From assembly GCA_963807355.1 (NCBI GenBank), contig CAWEBX010000007.1:124001-188000 (forward strand): DNA of 64,000 bases. Reading direction: 5' to 3'. The position numbers and the translations under genes were made by a program. How positions within the stretch are numbered: position 1 is the first letter of the stretch; each line of letters begins with the position of its first letter. Below, piece by piece: positions 35,395 to 43,362 of the stretch. Under the pieces are notes generated by a model. It saw nothing but the letters and a program-made list of their open reading frames with translations, had not been told where the DNA came from and did no database searches. The DNA comes from Nitrobacter sp963807355. Lineage in GTDB: Bacteria; Pseudomonadota; Alphaproteobacteria; Rhizobiales; Xanthobacteraceae.

Positions 35395-36908
35395 TCCGTC
35401 CAGTTTTAATGGAACTCGGAATCTTCCTGATTCCGTTCGCGATCTACGCGGCATATCTGATCGCCCACCGTGTGGACTTCATGATCGCCGCCTCATGGCC
35501 GCCGCATATCGTCGTAAGGCTCTCGCTAGCGGCGCTGGCGCTGGTTGTCGTCAGCTTCGTTCTGTTGGCGAATTTCTCGGGCTCGCCGCCGGATTCGACC
35601 TATGTTCCGGCGCATCTTGAGAACGGCAAACTTGTGCCCGGAGTTCGAGAGGTGAACCCGGCCCGCTCGCTATGCGATGCGGGCTGGCTGAAATCAGGTC
35701 CGGCGGTGCGCGTTCTGGCGCTGCTCAGTGGAAACGGCGAGGAAGCGCGGATCGTCGGCGGCGCGGTTCGCAACGCCTTGATGGGTCTGCCCGTGGGCGA
35801 GATCGACGTGGCCACCACGGCGCTGCCCGAAGAAGTCATGCGCCGCGCGGCCGCGGCTCGCATCAAGAGTATTCCGACCGGCGTTGAGCATGGCACCGTC
35901 ACGCTGGTGGTCGAGGGCCGGCCGTTCGAAGTCACGACGCTGCGCGAGGATATTGAAACCTTCGGTCGCAAGGCCAGGGTTGCATTCGGCCGGGATTGGG
36001 CGCGCGATGCCGAGCGCCGCGATTTTACCATCAACGGTCTGTCCGTCGAGAGCGATGGCACAGTGCACGATCATGTCGGCGGACTCGACGACATCGCCGC
36101 TAAGCGGGTGCGCTTTATCGGCGATCCGGATCGGCGTATCGCGGAGGATTACCTGCGCATACTCCGCTTTTTCCGGATCCATGCCGCCTATGGTGGAGGC
36201 GAACCCGATCGGGATAGCCATCTCGCCTGCATCCGCGGTCGCGCCGGACTTACCACGCTGTCGGCCGAACGCATGCGGGCGGAGATACTGAAGCTGCTAG
36301 TCGCGGAGGGCTCCGTGGAGGCGCTGGTGGCGATGGAGGACGGCGGCTTGCTGCTGACCATTCTCGGCGGCGTGGCGTATCGCGGTCCGCTCGCGGCGAT
36401 GATCGTGGCAGAGCGCGCGCTGGAACTTGCGCCGGATCCGATCCGCCGGCTCGCGGCGCTTGCGGTATCGGTTACCGAAGATGCGCGGCGGGTTGCGCAG
36501 CGATTGCGGCTCTCCAATGCCGAGGCGAAACAACTGGACTCGATGGGCCATCGGTGGTGGCGGCTGGGCAGCATGGACGAGGCAACCGCGCGGCGGCGAA
36601 TCTACCGGCTTGGGGCGCCGCGCTTCCGCGATCGGCTGATGCAGGCCTGGTCGCGGGCTGGCCTCGGCGCCGATCCGGCGCCGTGGCTAAACGTCGCAAC
36701 CCTGCCACAGCGCTGGCAGCCGCCGGCCTTCCCTTTGAAGGCCGAGGATTTCGTCGGACGCGGAATCGCGGAAGGTCCGGCGCTCGGACACGTTCTCGCG
36801 ATCGCGGAAGATGCCTGGCTTGCAGAGGATTTCCCGCTCGATTCCGCGCGACTTTCGGCGATTGCCGATCAGACCGTCGCGCGGTTCACGCGCGATCACC
36901 GGCTGTGA
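35391..36908 (+). CDS. cca: DUF6111 membrane protein joined in frame to CCA tRNA nucleotidyltransferase
   Basis: The first 87 or so residues are a DUF6111 protein with two helices (ELGIFLIPFAIYAAYLIA and LSLAALALVVVSFVLLA) ending ENGKLVPG. The rest is a class II poly(A) polymerase/CCA transferase: RIVGGAVRNALMGLPVGEID holds the catalytic aspartates, with RRDFTINGLSV and RIAEDYLRILRFFRI following. In relatives these are two genes. A GTG at 35652 overlaps a TGA in the next frame (GTGA), the usual coupled junction; deleting one C near 35638 would restore the DUF6111 stop. The CCA enzyme adds or repairs the 3' CCA of tRNA. The fusion is thus probably an indel artefact. Confidence 0.85.
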   Translation: MIRPVLMELGIFLIPFAIYAAYLIAHRVDFMIAASWPPHIVVRLSLAALALVVVSFVLLANFSGSPPDSTYVPAHLENGKLVPGVREVNPARSLCDAGWLKSGPAVRVLALLSGNGEEARIVGGAVRNALMGLPVGEIDVATTALPEEVMRRAAAARIKSIPTGVEHGTVTLVVEGRPFEVTTLREDIETFGRKARVAFGRDWARDAERRDFTINGLSVESDGTVHDHVGGLDDIAAKRVRFIGDPDRRIAEDYLRILRFFRIHAAYGGGEPDRDSHLACIRGRAGLTTLSAERMRAEILKLLVAEGSVEALVAMEDGGLLLTILGGVAYRGPLAAMIVAERALELAPDPIRRLAALAVSVTEDARRVAQRLRLSNAEAKQLDSMGHRWWRLGSMDEATARRRIYRLGAPRFRDRLMQAWSRAGLGADPAPWLNVATLPQRWQPPAFPLKAEDFVGRGIAEGPALGHVLAIAEDAWLAEDFPLDSARLSAIADQTVARFTRDHRL

Positions 36909-36924
36909 GGGCGGCAATATTCCG

Positions 36925-37010
36925 CTAGAGCGGGATGGGGAAAAGTGGATAGCGGTTTTCCGCCCGCATCTCGCTTCTCGTTCGTGATTTTGAATTGGTT
37001 CGCGGTCCAA
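36925..37010. repeat. Intergenic repeat with GGGGAAAAGTGGATAGCGG core
   Basis: The element starts CTAGAGCGGGATGGGGAAAA and includes a partly symmetric GGAAAA/TTTTCC core. It fills the gap between the convergent cca and hemF genes. The same core theme (AAGTGGATACCGGTT) recurs at 47053-47096 and 48200-48244. It looks like a family of palindromic intergenic elements common in Bradyrhizobium relatives. Confidence 0.6.
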
Positions 37011-37016
37011 CCGGAT

Positions 37017-37931
37017 CTAAGGCCATTTCACCTCGGGAGGCATCGACGAGAGGATCGACTCGACGTTGCCTCCGGTTTTCAGCCCGAAAATGGTGCCGCG
37101 GTCGTAGAGAAGATTGAATTCGGCGTAACGTCCGCGTCGGATCAACTGTTCCTCGCGATCGGCCGCGGTCCACGGCGTGCTGAAGTTGCGACGCACGAGC
37201 TCGGGATAAACCTTGAGCAGCGCTCGCCCAACATCCTGCGTGAAGGCAAGGTCGGCATCCCAGTCGCCGCTGTCATGCCAATCATAGAAGATGCCGCCGA
37301 TCCCACGCGCTTCCTTGCGGTGTGGCAGATAGAAATACTCATCGCACCAGGTTTTGTATTTGTCGTATGCGGCGATGTCGGCATGGGCATCGCAGGCGGA
37401 CTTCATCGCCGCGTGAAACGCGAGGCTGTCGGCATCCTCCTGCGTGCGCCGCCGCATCAGCACCGGCGTCAGGTCGCCGCCGCCGCCGAACCATGCTTTC
37501 GTGGTCACCACGAAGCGCGTGTTCATGTGAACGGCGGGAATATGCGGATTGCGCATATGGGCGATCAACGAGATGCCCGACGCCCAGAAGTTCGGATCAT
37601 CCGCCGCCCCGGGAATCTGCGCACGAAACTCCGGCGCGAATTCGCCATGTACGGTCGAGCAGTGCACGCCGACCTTCTCGAATAGCCGCCCGTGCATCAT
37701 CGACATGACGCCGCCGCCCCCGGGTTGGCCGGTGTGGTCGGTACGCTCCCACGGCGTGCGGACGAAGCGTCCTATGTTACCGGGATAGAGCGAAGCGGGC
37801 GCGTCGTCTTCCAGCTTTTCGAAAGCCGAGCAGATATTGTCGCGCAACTGCTCGAACCAGGATCGCGCGCGGGCCTTGCGGGTCTCGAGCAGGGAGGCGT
37901 CCATCGGATATTCCTTGAGAGACTCTGTCAT
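37017..37931 (-). CDS. hemF: Oxygen-dependent coproporphyrinogen III oxidase
   Basis: A 304-residue enzyme of normal length. Conserved motifs include WERTDHTGQPGGGGVMSMM, VHCSTVHGEF, HMRNPHIPAVHMNTRFV, WFGGGGDLTPVL, CDEYFYLPHRKEARGIGGIF and RGRYAEFNLLYDRGTIFGL. It converts coproporphyrinogen III to protoporphyrinogen IX with oxygen in haem synthesis. The start at 37931 is chosen for the MTESLKEYPMDASLLETRKA N terminus; an ATG at 37904, preceded by AAGGA, is a good alternative. Confidence 0.95.
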   Translation of the reverse strand: MTESLKEYPMDASLLETRKARARSWFEQLRDNICSAFEKLEDDAPASLYPGNIGRFVRTPWERTDHTGQPGGGGVMSMMHGRLFEKVGVHCSTVHGEFAPEFRAQIPGAADDPNFWASGISLIAHMRNPHIPAVHMNTRFVVTTKAWFGGGGDLTPVLMRRRTQEDADSLAFHAAMKSACDAHADIAAYDKYKTWCDEYFYLPHRKEARGIGGIFYDWHDSGDWDADLAFTQDVGRALLKVYPELVRRNFSTPWTAADREEQLIRRGRYAEFNLLYDRGTIFGLKTGGNVESILSSMPPEVKWP

Positions 37932-38005
37932 TGCGAGGAGCGTAGGCAACGAAGCAATCTAATCTCGCTGGTTTTAAATCTGGATTGCTTCGCTGCGCTC
38001 GAAAT
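37926..38005. repeat. Inverted repeat of the TCATTGCGAGGAGCG type
   Basis: The arms TGCGAGGAGCG...GAAGCAATC and GATTGCTTCGCTGCGCTCG are complementary around a short spacer. This widespread intergenic repeat often produces spurious small proteins (here a minus-strand frame containing LDCFVAYAPRND). It overlaps the hemF start region. Confidence 0.6.
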
Positions 38006-38019
38006 GACAAGTGAGGGTT

Positions 38020-38385
38020 TCAACTTTCGGGTCCGAAATAGGTGCAGCTTTCGCCGCAACTGTCGCGATGTACGCTGACGCGTGTCACGTGTCCTGCGTG
38101 CTGGACATGATCCCAGATGAAACGCGCCAGATTTTCCAGCGTCGGCGGGCCGAGTCCTTCGACGTTGTTGAGGAGCTTATGATCAAGCTTGCTCCGGACC
38201 TCGCCCATACCGCGCTCGAGCAGGCCGAGATCGAGCACCATTCCGCTCGCGGGATCAGGCTTGCCGCGGACGCTCACCTCGGCGCGGAAAGAATGGCCGT
38301 GGATTTCCATGCTCGCGGTGCCCAATGTCGTTCCCGGCAGCGAATGCGCGGCCTCGAAGCGGAATGATTTCGTCAACTCCCACAT
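38020..38385 (-). CDS. queD: 6-carboxy-5,6,7,8-tetrahydropterin synthase
   Basis: A 121-residue protein starting MWELTKSFRFEAAHSLPG, with the zinc-binding histidines in FEAAH and MEIHGHSF, the catalytic segment MVLDLGLLERGM, DHKLLNNVEG and the final ESCTYFGPE. It makes carboxytetrahydropterin from dihydroneopterin triphosphate in queuosine/7-deazaguanine synthesis. An ATG at 38409 with GGAG upstream would add eight residues. queE follows 97 bases upstream on the same strand. Confidence 0.92.
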   Translation of the reverse strand: MWELTKSFRFEAAHSLPGTTLGTASMEIHGHSFRAEVSVRGKPDPASGMVLDLGLLERGMGEVRSKLDHKLLNNVEGLGPPTLENLARFIWDHVQHAGHVTRVSVHRDSCGESCTYFGPES

Positions 38386-38506
38386 TCCTGAAAACTGCCT
38401 CTCATCCAAGTGTGCTCCGTCGGGCGCGATCCTTCAGTCCATCCGTTTTCGACGTCGATGGGCGGCCTGCAACGAACGCATTTATTCATTCTGTTAGGGA
38501 TTCATT

Positions 38507-39139
38507 CTACCTTATTCCGATCGTCTTGTGTGTCTGCAGGCTGAGCCGCCACTGGGGATGCCGCAGGCAATAGTCGATGGCGCGCACCGTGTTGTCTGCC
38601 GCATCCGGCCCATCCATCGGCTGCAAAGAAAACCGTTCGAAGGTGAGATCCTTGAAATCCTCGGGCCGGATATTGGTTTGTGGATAGACGAGCTTGAGTT
38701 CGTGCCCCTTGGTAACCAGCAAATCGGCGCCAGCCTTGGGGCTGACGCACAGCCAGTCAATGCCGTCGGGCGGCGCGATGGTGCCGTTGGTCTCGATTCC
38801 GATTTCGAAGCCGCGGGCGTGCAGCGCATCGACGAGTGCCTTGTCAACCTGCAACAGCGGCTCGCCTCCGGTCAACACGGTGTAGCGATGGGCGGCCAGT
38901 CCGATCCATTGCGCGGTAATGGTTTCCGCCAGCGCATCAGCAGTATCGTAGCGGCCGCCTAGCGTTCCGTCGGTGCCCACAAAATCAGTGTCGCAAAACC
39001 GGCAGGTGGCCGAGGCGCGGTCTTTTTCGCGGCCGCTCCAAAGGTTGCAGCCAGAGAAGCGACAGAATACCGCAGCCCTGCCGGCATGAGCGCCTTCGCC
39101 CTGCAGCGTCAGAAAAATCTCCTTAACCGCGTAACTCAC
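38507..39139 (-). CDS. queE: 7-carboxy-7-deazaguanine synthase
   Basis: A 210-residue radical SAM enzyme. The cluster cysteines are Cys31, Cys46 and Cys49, a CX14CX2C spacing that marks this QueE group rather than the usual CX3CX2C. The N terminus YAVKEIFLTLQGEGAHAGRA and the glycine-rich VLTGGEPLLQ are conserved, as is ETNGT. It converts the QueD product to 7-carboxy-7-deazaguanine. Its GTG start overlaps the trmL stop (GTGA). Confidence 0.93.
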   Translation of the reverse strand: MSYAVKEIFLTLQGEGAHAGRAAVFCRFSGCNLWSGREKDRASATCRFCDTDFVGTDGTLGGRYDTADALAETITAQWIGLAAHRYTVLTGGEPLLQVDKALVDALHARGFEIGIETNGTIAPPDGIDWLCVSPKAGADLLVTKGHELKLVYPQTNIRPEDFKDLTFERFSLQPMDGPDAADNTVRAIDYCLRHPQWRLSLQTHKTIGIR

Positions 39140-39606
39140 GAAGACCTTCCCGTTGCGGCCGACCTCGTCTGCCGCAAGGCCTCGCCCACTGCCATAGCCG
39201 CCGCCATGGCGACGTTCAGCGAGCGCAGGCCGGACCTGACCGGTATTACCAGGGTTGCATCCGCGGCCGCCGCAACAGCATCCGGAACCCCGGCGCTCTC
39301 ACGTCCAAATAGCAAAATATCTGTATCGGCAAAGCGATGGTCCAGATAGGGGCGTGCACCCTTGGTCGTAAATAACACCAACCGGCCGCCGTCTTCGGTG
39401 CGCCATTGATTGAATTTTGGCCATGAATCGTGGCGCACAATGGTGACCTCGTCGAGGTAGTCCATGCCCGCACGACGGAAATGCCGGTCCGAGACCAGAA
39501 ACCCGGCCGGTTCGATGATATGGGCTTCGACGTTGAGGCACGCACACAGACGGAGGATTGTCCCGGTGTTCTGCGGTATATCAGGTTGGAAGAGCGCGAC
39601 CCGCAT
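39136..39606 (-). CDS. trmL: tRNA (cytidine(34)-2'-O)-methyltransferase
   Basis: A 156-residue SPOUT methyltransferase. The start MRVALFQPDIPQNTGTILRL and the knotted C-terminal motifs ILLFGRESAGVP and IPVRSGLRSLNVAMAAAMAV, which bind S-adenosylmethionine, are clear. It methylates the ribose at the wobble base of certain leucine tRNAs. The frame is open far upstream but only the ATG at 39606 gives the family N terminus. It is coupled to queE, so two tRNA-modification genes share an operon. Confidence 0.92.
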   Translation of the reverse strand: MRVALFQPDIPQNTGTILRLCACLNVEAHIIEPAGFLVSDRHFRRAGMDYLDEVTIVRHDSWPKFNQWRTEDGGRLVLFTTKGARPYLDHRFADTDILLFGRESAGVPDAVAAAADATLVIPVRSGLRSLNVAMAAAMAVGEALRQTRSAATGRSS

Positions 39607-39796
39607 GAGCTCAATGCTTTCCGAGATGGCTTCGTGGCTATGGGCGGATTTGTGCACTGCACGAGTGACGGATAGCGCACTTGCGCTGATCCGGCGAGGG
39701 TGCCAATAAAACGGCCGCTCGAAAGACGTATCTCTCTGGGGAGTGGGGTACACCGATAGCAACAAGACCGGCAGCGGGTAAGAAAGGGTTGAAATC

Positions 39797-40324
39797 GTGA
39801 CGACATCGTCTTCGGCAGGACAAAGCCGCCGTGATTTCCTTTTCGTAGCAACCGGCGCCGTCGCCGCCGTCGGCGCTGCGGCCGTGGCCTGGCCGCTAGT
39901 GGCCCAGCTTAACCCGGATGCGTCTACGGTCGCCGCCGGCGCCCCCATCGAGGTCGATCTCGCTCCGATCGCCGATGGACAAGACATCAAGGTGTTCTGG
40001 CGCGGTAAGCCGATCTACATCATGCACCGCACCAAGAAGCAGATCGAGGAAGCCCGCGACGTCAATGTCGCGAGCCTGCCTGATCCGCAGCCGGATTCCG
40101 CGCGCGTCAAGGAAGGCCATGACCAGTGGCTCGTCGTAATCGGCATCTGCACCCATCTCGGCTGCATTCCGATTGCGCATGAAGGGAACTACGACGGATT
40201 TTTCTGTCCGTGCCATGGTTCGCAGTACGATTCCTCAGGCCGTATCCGCCAGGGGCCGGCGCCGCTCAATCTTGCTATTCCGCCTTACGCCTTTATTTCC
40301 GACAGCAAGATCAAGATCGGATAA
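39797..40324 (+). CDS. petA: Ubiquinol-cytochrome c reductase iron-sulfur (Rieske) subunit
   Basis: A 175-residue Rieske protein starting with GTG after AAAGGG. A twin-arginine signal (SAGQSRRDFLFVATGAV) precedes the membrane helix. The cluster ligands are Cys118 and His120 (CTHLGC) and Cys137 and His140 (CPCHGS), with the disulfide pair Cys123 and Cys139. It transfers electrons from ubiquinol to cytochrome c1 in complex III. It is the fbcF gene of the fbcFH operon and lies 52 bases upstream of fbcH. Confidence 0.96.
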   Translation: MTTSSSAGQSRRDFLFVATGAVAAVGAAAVAWPLVAQLNPDASTVAAGAPIEVDLAPIADGQDIKVFWRGKPIYIMHRTKKQIEEARDVNVASLPDPQPDSARVKEGHDQWLVVIGICTHLGCIPIAHEGNYDGFFCPCHGSQYDSSGRIRQGPAPLNLAIPPYAFISDSKIKIG

Positions 40325-40375
40325 GGCCGAAAAGCCCCGAACCGAACGCGTCGTTTCATTCTTCAGGATCGCATC

Positions 40376-42436
40376 ATGAGCGGACCATCCAGCTTCCAGC
40401 CGCAAAATTCCGTCCTCAAGTGGATCGAGCGGCGTTTGCCGATCTTCGGCCTCGTCCATTCCTCGTTCGTCGCCTATCCGACGCCGCGCAACCTAAACTA
40501 CTGGTGGACGTTCGGCGGCATCCTCTCGTTCATGCTCGGGGTGCAGATCATCACCGGCGTCATCCTGGCAATGCACTATACGCCGCACGCCGACCTCGCT
40601 TTTAACTCCGTCGAAGCCATTGTGCGCGATGTCGACTACGGCTGGCTGCTGCGTTACCTTCATTCGAACGGCGCCTCGATGTTCTTCATCGCCGTTTATA
40701 TCCACATGCTTCGCGGCCTGTATTACGGCTCCTACAAAGAACCGCGCGAGATCCTCTGGATCCTCGGCGTCATCATCTACCTCCTGATGATGGCGACCGG
40801 CTTCATGGGCTACGTGCTGCCGTGGGGTCAGATGAGCTTCTGGGGCGCGACCGTCATCACCAATCTATTTTCCGCCATTCCCTATTTCGGCGAAAGCATC
40901 GTGACGCTGCTATGGGGCGGCTACTCGGTCGGCAATCCGACGCTGAACCGCTTTTTCTCGCTGCACTACCTCCTGCCTTTCGTGATCGCCGGGGTGGTCG
41001 TGCTGCACGTTTGGGCGCTGCACGTCGCCGGTCAGAACAATCCGGCCGGGGTCGAGCCCAAGACCGCGAAGGATACGGTGCCGTTTACGCCTTACGCGAC
41101 CATCAAGGACGGGTTCGGTCTTTCCTGCTTCATCCTGTTCTACTGCTGGTTCATCTTCTATATCCCGAATTATCTCGGCGATCCCGACAACTACATCCCG
41201 GCCAACCCGGGCGTGACGCCCGCGCATATCGTGCCGGAATGGTACTATCTGCCGTTCTACGCGATCCTGCGCTCGATCCCGGACAAGCTTGCAGGCGTGG
41301 TGGCGATGTTCAGCGCTATTCTGATCCTGGCCTTTCTGCCCTGGCTCGATTCCGCAAAGACCCGCTCGGTGCGTTATCGTCCTCTCGCCAAGCAGTTTTT
41401 CTGGATCTTCGTCGGTGTTTGTCTCGGCCTTGGTTATCTCGGCGCGAAGCCGCCGGAAGGCGTCTACGTGGTTGCCGGACGTATCCTGACGGCGTGCTAT
41501 TTCGCCTATTTCCTGATTGTGCTGCCGATCCTGAGCCGTATCGAAAAGCCGCGCGCCGTTCCCAATTCGATCGCCGATGACGTGCTGGGAAAGAAAAAAG
41601 TCGTGGCTTCGGCCTTGGCGGTGTTCGGCGCTGTCGGGCTGCTGGCGCTGGATAGCGGCTCGAAAGTGAGGGCGGCCGACCATGGTTCGACTCCGCCGTC
41701 GATGAGCTGGTCGTTCGCTGGCCCGTTTGGAAAATTCGACCAAGGCCAGTTGCAGCGCGGCTACAAAGTCTACAAGGAAGTCTGCTCGGCCTGCCACTCC
41801 ATGAATCTCGTGCACTATCGTAACCTGACGGACCCTGGCGGTCCGGGCTTCTCCGTCGCCCAGGCCGAGGCGCTGGCTTCCGAAATCCAGGTGAAGGACG
41901 GCCCCAACGATGCCGGCGACATGTTCGAGCGGCCAGGCCGGGTCGCCGACAAATTTCCGTCGCCGTTTCCGAATGAGAACGCCGCTCGCGCAGCCAATGG
42001 CGGCGCGGCTCCGCCCGATCTTTCCCTGATGGCCAAGGCGCGCGGATATGAACGCGGCTTTCCTCAGTTCATCTTCGATGCCTTCACGCAGTTTCAGGAA
42101 AAAGGCCCGAACTATATCCACGCCCTCCTGACCGGTTTCGAGAACAGCCCGCCGGAAGGGTTCACGCTGCCGGAAGGATCGACCTACAATAAGTACTTCC
42201 CCGGTCATGCCATGAAGATGCCGAACCCGCTGGCGGACGATCAGGTTACCTATGACGACGGAACCCCGCAGAAGGTCGATCAGTATGCGAAGGACGTGTC
42301 CGCTTTTCTGATGTGGGCCGCCGAGCCAAAGCTCGAGGAGCGCAAGCGGATTGGCCTTCAGGTCATGATTTTCATGGTCATCCTTGCCGGGCTGCTCTAT
42401 TTCACCAGGACGGCGGTCTGGGCCGACGCGCATTGA
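40376..42436 (+). CDS. fbcH: Fused cytochrome b and cytochrome c1 of complex III
   Basis: A 686-residue protein with an N-terminal cytochrome b of about 400 residues (GWLLRYLHSNGASMFFIAVY, GYVLPWGQMSFWGATVITN, PEWYYLPFYAILRSIP) and a C-terminal cytochrome c1. The c1 haem site CSACH is at about residue 471, preceded by a signal-like helix (VVASALAVFGAVGLLALDSG) that is probably cleaved so that two subunits result. The protein ends with a membrane anchor (VMIFMVILAGLLYFTRTAVW). This single gene for both subunits is a hallmark of Bradyrhizobium relatives. A terminator follows. Confidence 0.96.
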   Translation: MSGPSSFQPQNSVLKWIERRLPIFGLVHSSFVAYPTPRNLNYWWTFGGILSFMLGVQIITGVILAMHYTPHADLAFNSVEAIVRDVDYGWLLRYLHSNGASMFFIAVYIHMLRGLYYGSYKEPREILWILGVIIYLLMMATGFMGYVLPWGQMSFWGATVITNLFSAIPYFGESIVTLLWGGYSVGNPTLNRFFSLHYLLPFVIAGVVVLHVWALHVAGQNNPAGVEPKTAKDTVPFTPYATIKDGFGLSCFILFYCWFIFYIPNYLGDPDNYIPANPGVTPAHIVPEWYYLPFYAILRSIPDKLAGVVAMFSAILILAFLPWLDSAKTRSVRYRPLAKQFFWIFVGVCLGLGYLGAKPPEGVYVVAGRILTACYFAYFLIVLPILSRIEKPRAVPNSIADDVLGKKKVVASALAVFGAVGLLALDSGSKVRAADHGSTPPSMSWSFAGPFGKFDQGQLQRGYKVYKEVCSACHSMNLVHYRNLTDPGGPGFSVAQAEALASEIQVKDGPNDAGDMFERPGRVADKFPSPFPNENAARAANGGAAPPDLSLMAKARGYERGFPQFIFDAFTQFQEKGPNYIHALLTGFENSPPEGFTLPEGSTYNKYFPGHAMKMPNPLADDQVTYDDGTPQKVDQYAKDVSAFLMWAAEPKLEERKRIGLQVMIFMVILAGLLYFTRTAVWADAH

Positions 42437-42458
42437 ATGACGCGCAGACTCTTCGCAT

Positions 42459-42488
42459 CAAAAAGGCTCCCTCGCGGGAGTCTTTTTT
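42459..42488 (+). terminator. Rho-independent terminator after fbcH
   Basis: The stem AAAAGGCTCCC, loop TCGC and complementary GGGAGTCTTTTTT form a hairpin ending in a run of six T about 20 bases after the fbcH stop. Confidence 0.88.
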
Positions 42489-42552
42489 GATTGATGCCGA
42501 TGCAGGTGACGGCGGGAAATTAAACGCTGCCATTGCGATGTCTTGTATCGTG

Positions 42553-43050
42553 TCACCGCTTGAACAGACCCATCACCGCCGATTTCGCCAGTGTGTTGAA
42601 ATGAAGCTGGAAACCGATCACCGCCGCTGATGTGTCGGCATTGGCGTTGATGTTGCCTCCGACCGCGTACACGGTGAAGAAATAGCGATGCGGATGATCG
42701 CCTTCAGGCGGGCAAGGGCCGCCGTAACCGGCTGTGCCGAAATCGGTGCGGGTCTGTAGCGCGCCATTGGGAAGCTTGCCGCTCCCGGGATTGCCGGCGT
42801 CGAGCACAAGCTCCGTCACCGAGGCCGGAATATTGATGACGACCCAATGCCAGAAGCCGCTGCCGGTTGGTGCGTCCGGATCAAAGCAGGTTACGGCGAA
42901 GCTCTTCGTGCCTGCCGGCGCGCCGCTCCAGCGCAGATGCGGTGATCGGTTGCCGCCCGCGCAGCCGAAACCGAAATCCGCCGACAGGATATGATCCTTG
43001 TCGAGGTAGTCGCCATCCTTGAAACTATTGCTCACGACTTTGAACGTCAT
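42553..43050 (-). CDS. YbhB/YbcL-family (PEBP-like) protein
   Basis: A 165-residue protein of the phosphatidylethanolamine-binding fold. Conserved segments are GGNRSPHLRWSGAPAGTKSF, CFDPDAPTGSGFWHWVVINI and CPPEGDHPHRYFFTVYAV, including the ligand-pocket DPDAP and HPHRY motifs. Bacterial members have no settled function. GGGAGAACATC precedes the ATG. It is transcribed away from the trp leader region. Confidence 0.92.
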   Translation of the reverse strand: MTFKVVSNSFKDGDYLDKDHILSADFGFGCAGGNRSPHLRWSGAPAGTKSFAVTCFDPDAPTGSGFWHWVVINIPASVTELVLDAGNPGSGKLPNGALQTRTDFGTAGYGGPCPPEGDHPHRYFFTVYAVGGNINANADTSAAVIGFQLHFNTLAKSAVMGLFKR

Positions 43051-43163
43051 GATGTTCTCCCGGTGTCGAGTCAGGCCAATCTAGCGCGCGTTGTTGGGGG
43101 CGCAACCGCCATGGCGGCGGACCTGATCGCGGCAATGCGGCCCGAGTCCGGCCGTGAACGCTC

Positions 43164-43192
43164 TTGACATCGCACCACCGGAATGATGATTT
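43164..43192 (+). promoter_or_regulatory. Candidate promoter for the trp leader transcript
   Basis: TTGACA at 43164-43169 matches the -35 consensus exactly, and TGATTT 17 bases later is a weak -10. It lies just before the Trp leader peptide. Functional assignment is inference. Confidence 0.5.
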
Positions 43193-43198
43193 CGTGGC

Positions 43199-43246
43199 AT
43201 GAATCCTGCCATCCGCCCGTTCCGTCTCTGGTGGGCCACCTTCTGA
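43199..43246 (+). CDS. trpL: trp operon leader peptide with tandem tryptophan codons
   Basis: A 15-residue frame, MNPAIRPFRLWWATF, has two consecutive TGG codons just before a strong hairpin sequence. It lies 117 bases upstream of trpE(G) and is followed by alternative RNA stems, the classic attenuation layout known for rhizobial trpE(G). Ribosome stalling at the Trp codons under tryptophan shortage would favour the antiterminator. Confidence 0.85.
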   Translation: MNPAIRPFRLWWATF

Positions 43247-43315
43247 AGGTGGCCGGTGCGATTTTGCTTCAATTCTAATCGTCGAAGGCCGTCATGCAGA
43301 GCGACGGCCTTTTTT
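43233..43315 (+). terminator. trp attenuator: antiterminator region and terminator hairpin
   Basis: The first stem, GGCCACCTT with complement AAGGTGGCC, lies at 43233-43253 and overlaps the end of the leader peptide. The terminator stem AAGGCCGTC pairs with GACGGCCTT at 43285-43311 and is followed by a T run. The GGCC segments shared by both allow alternative pairing. This predicts transcription attenuation of trpE(G). Confidence 0.82.
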
Positions 43316-43362
43316 GTTTGTCCTGTGTGGCGCACTCTCCGCAAGTCTCGTAAGAGGACTGC

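Noticed and set aside
37777..38010. Small protein containing LDCFVAYAPRND on the minus strand
   Set aside because: It is a translation of a common intergenic repeat and overlaps the hemF start region.
40910..42433. 507-codon frame opposite fbcH
   Set aside because: Antisense to a certain gene, with no domain similarity.
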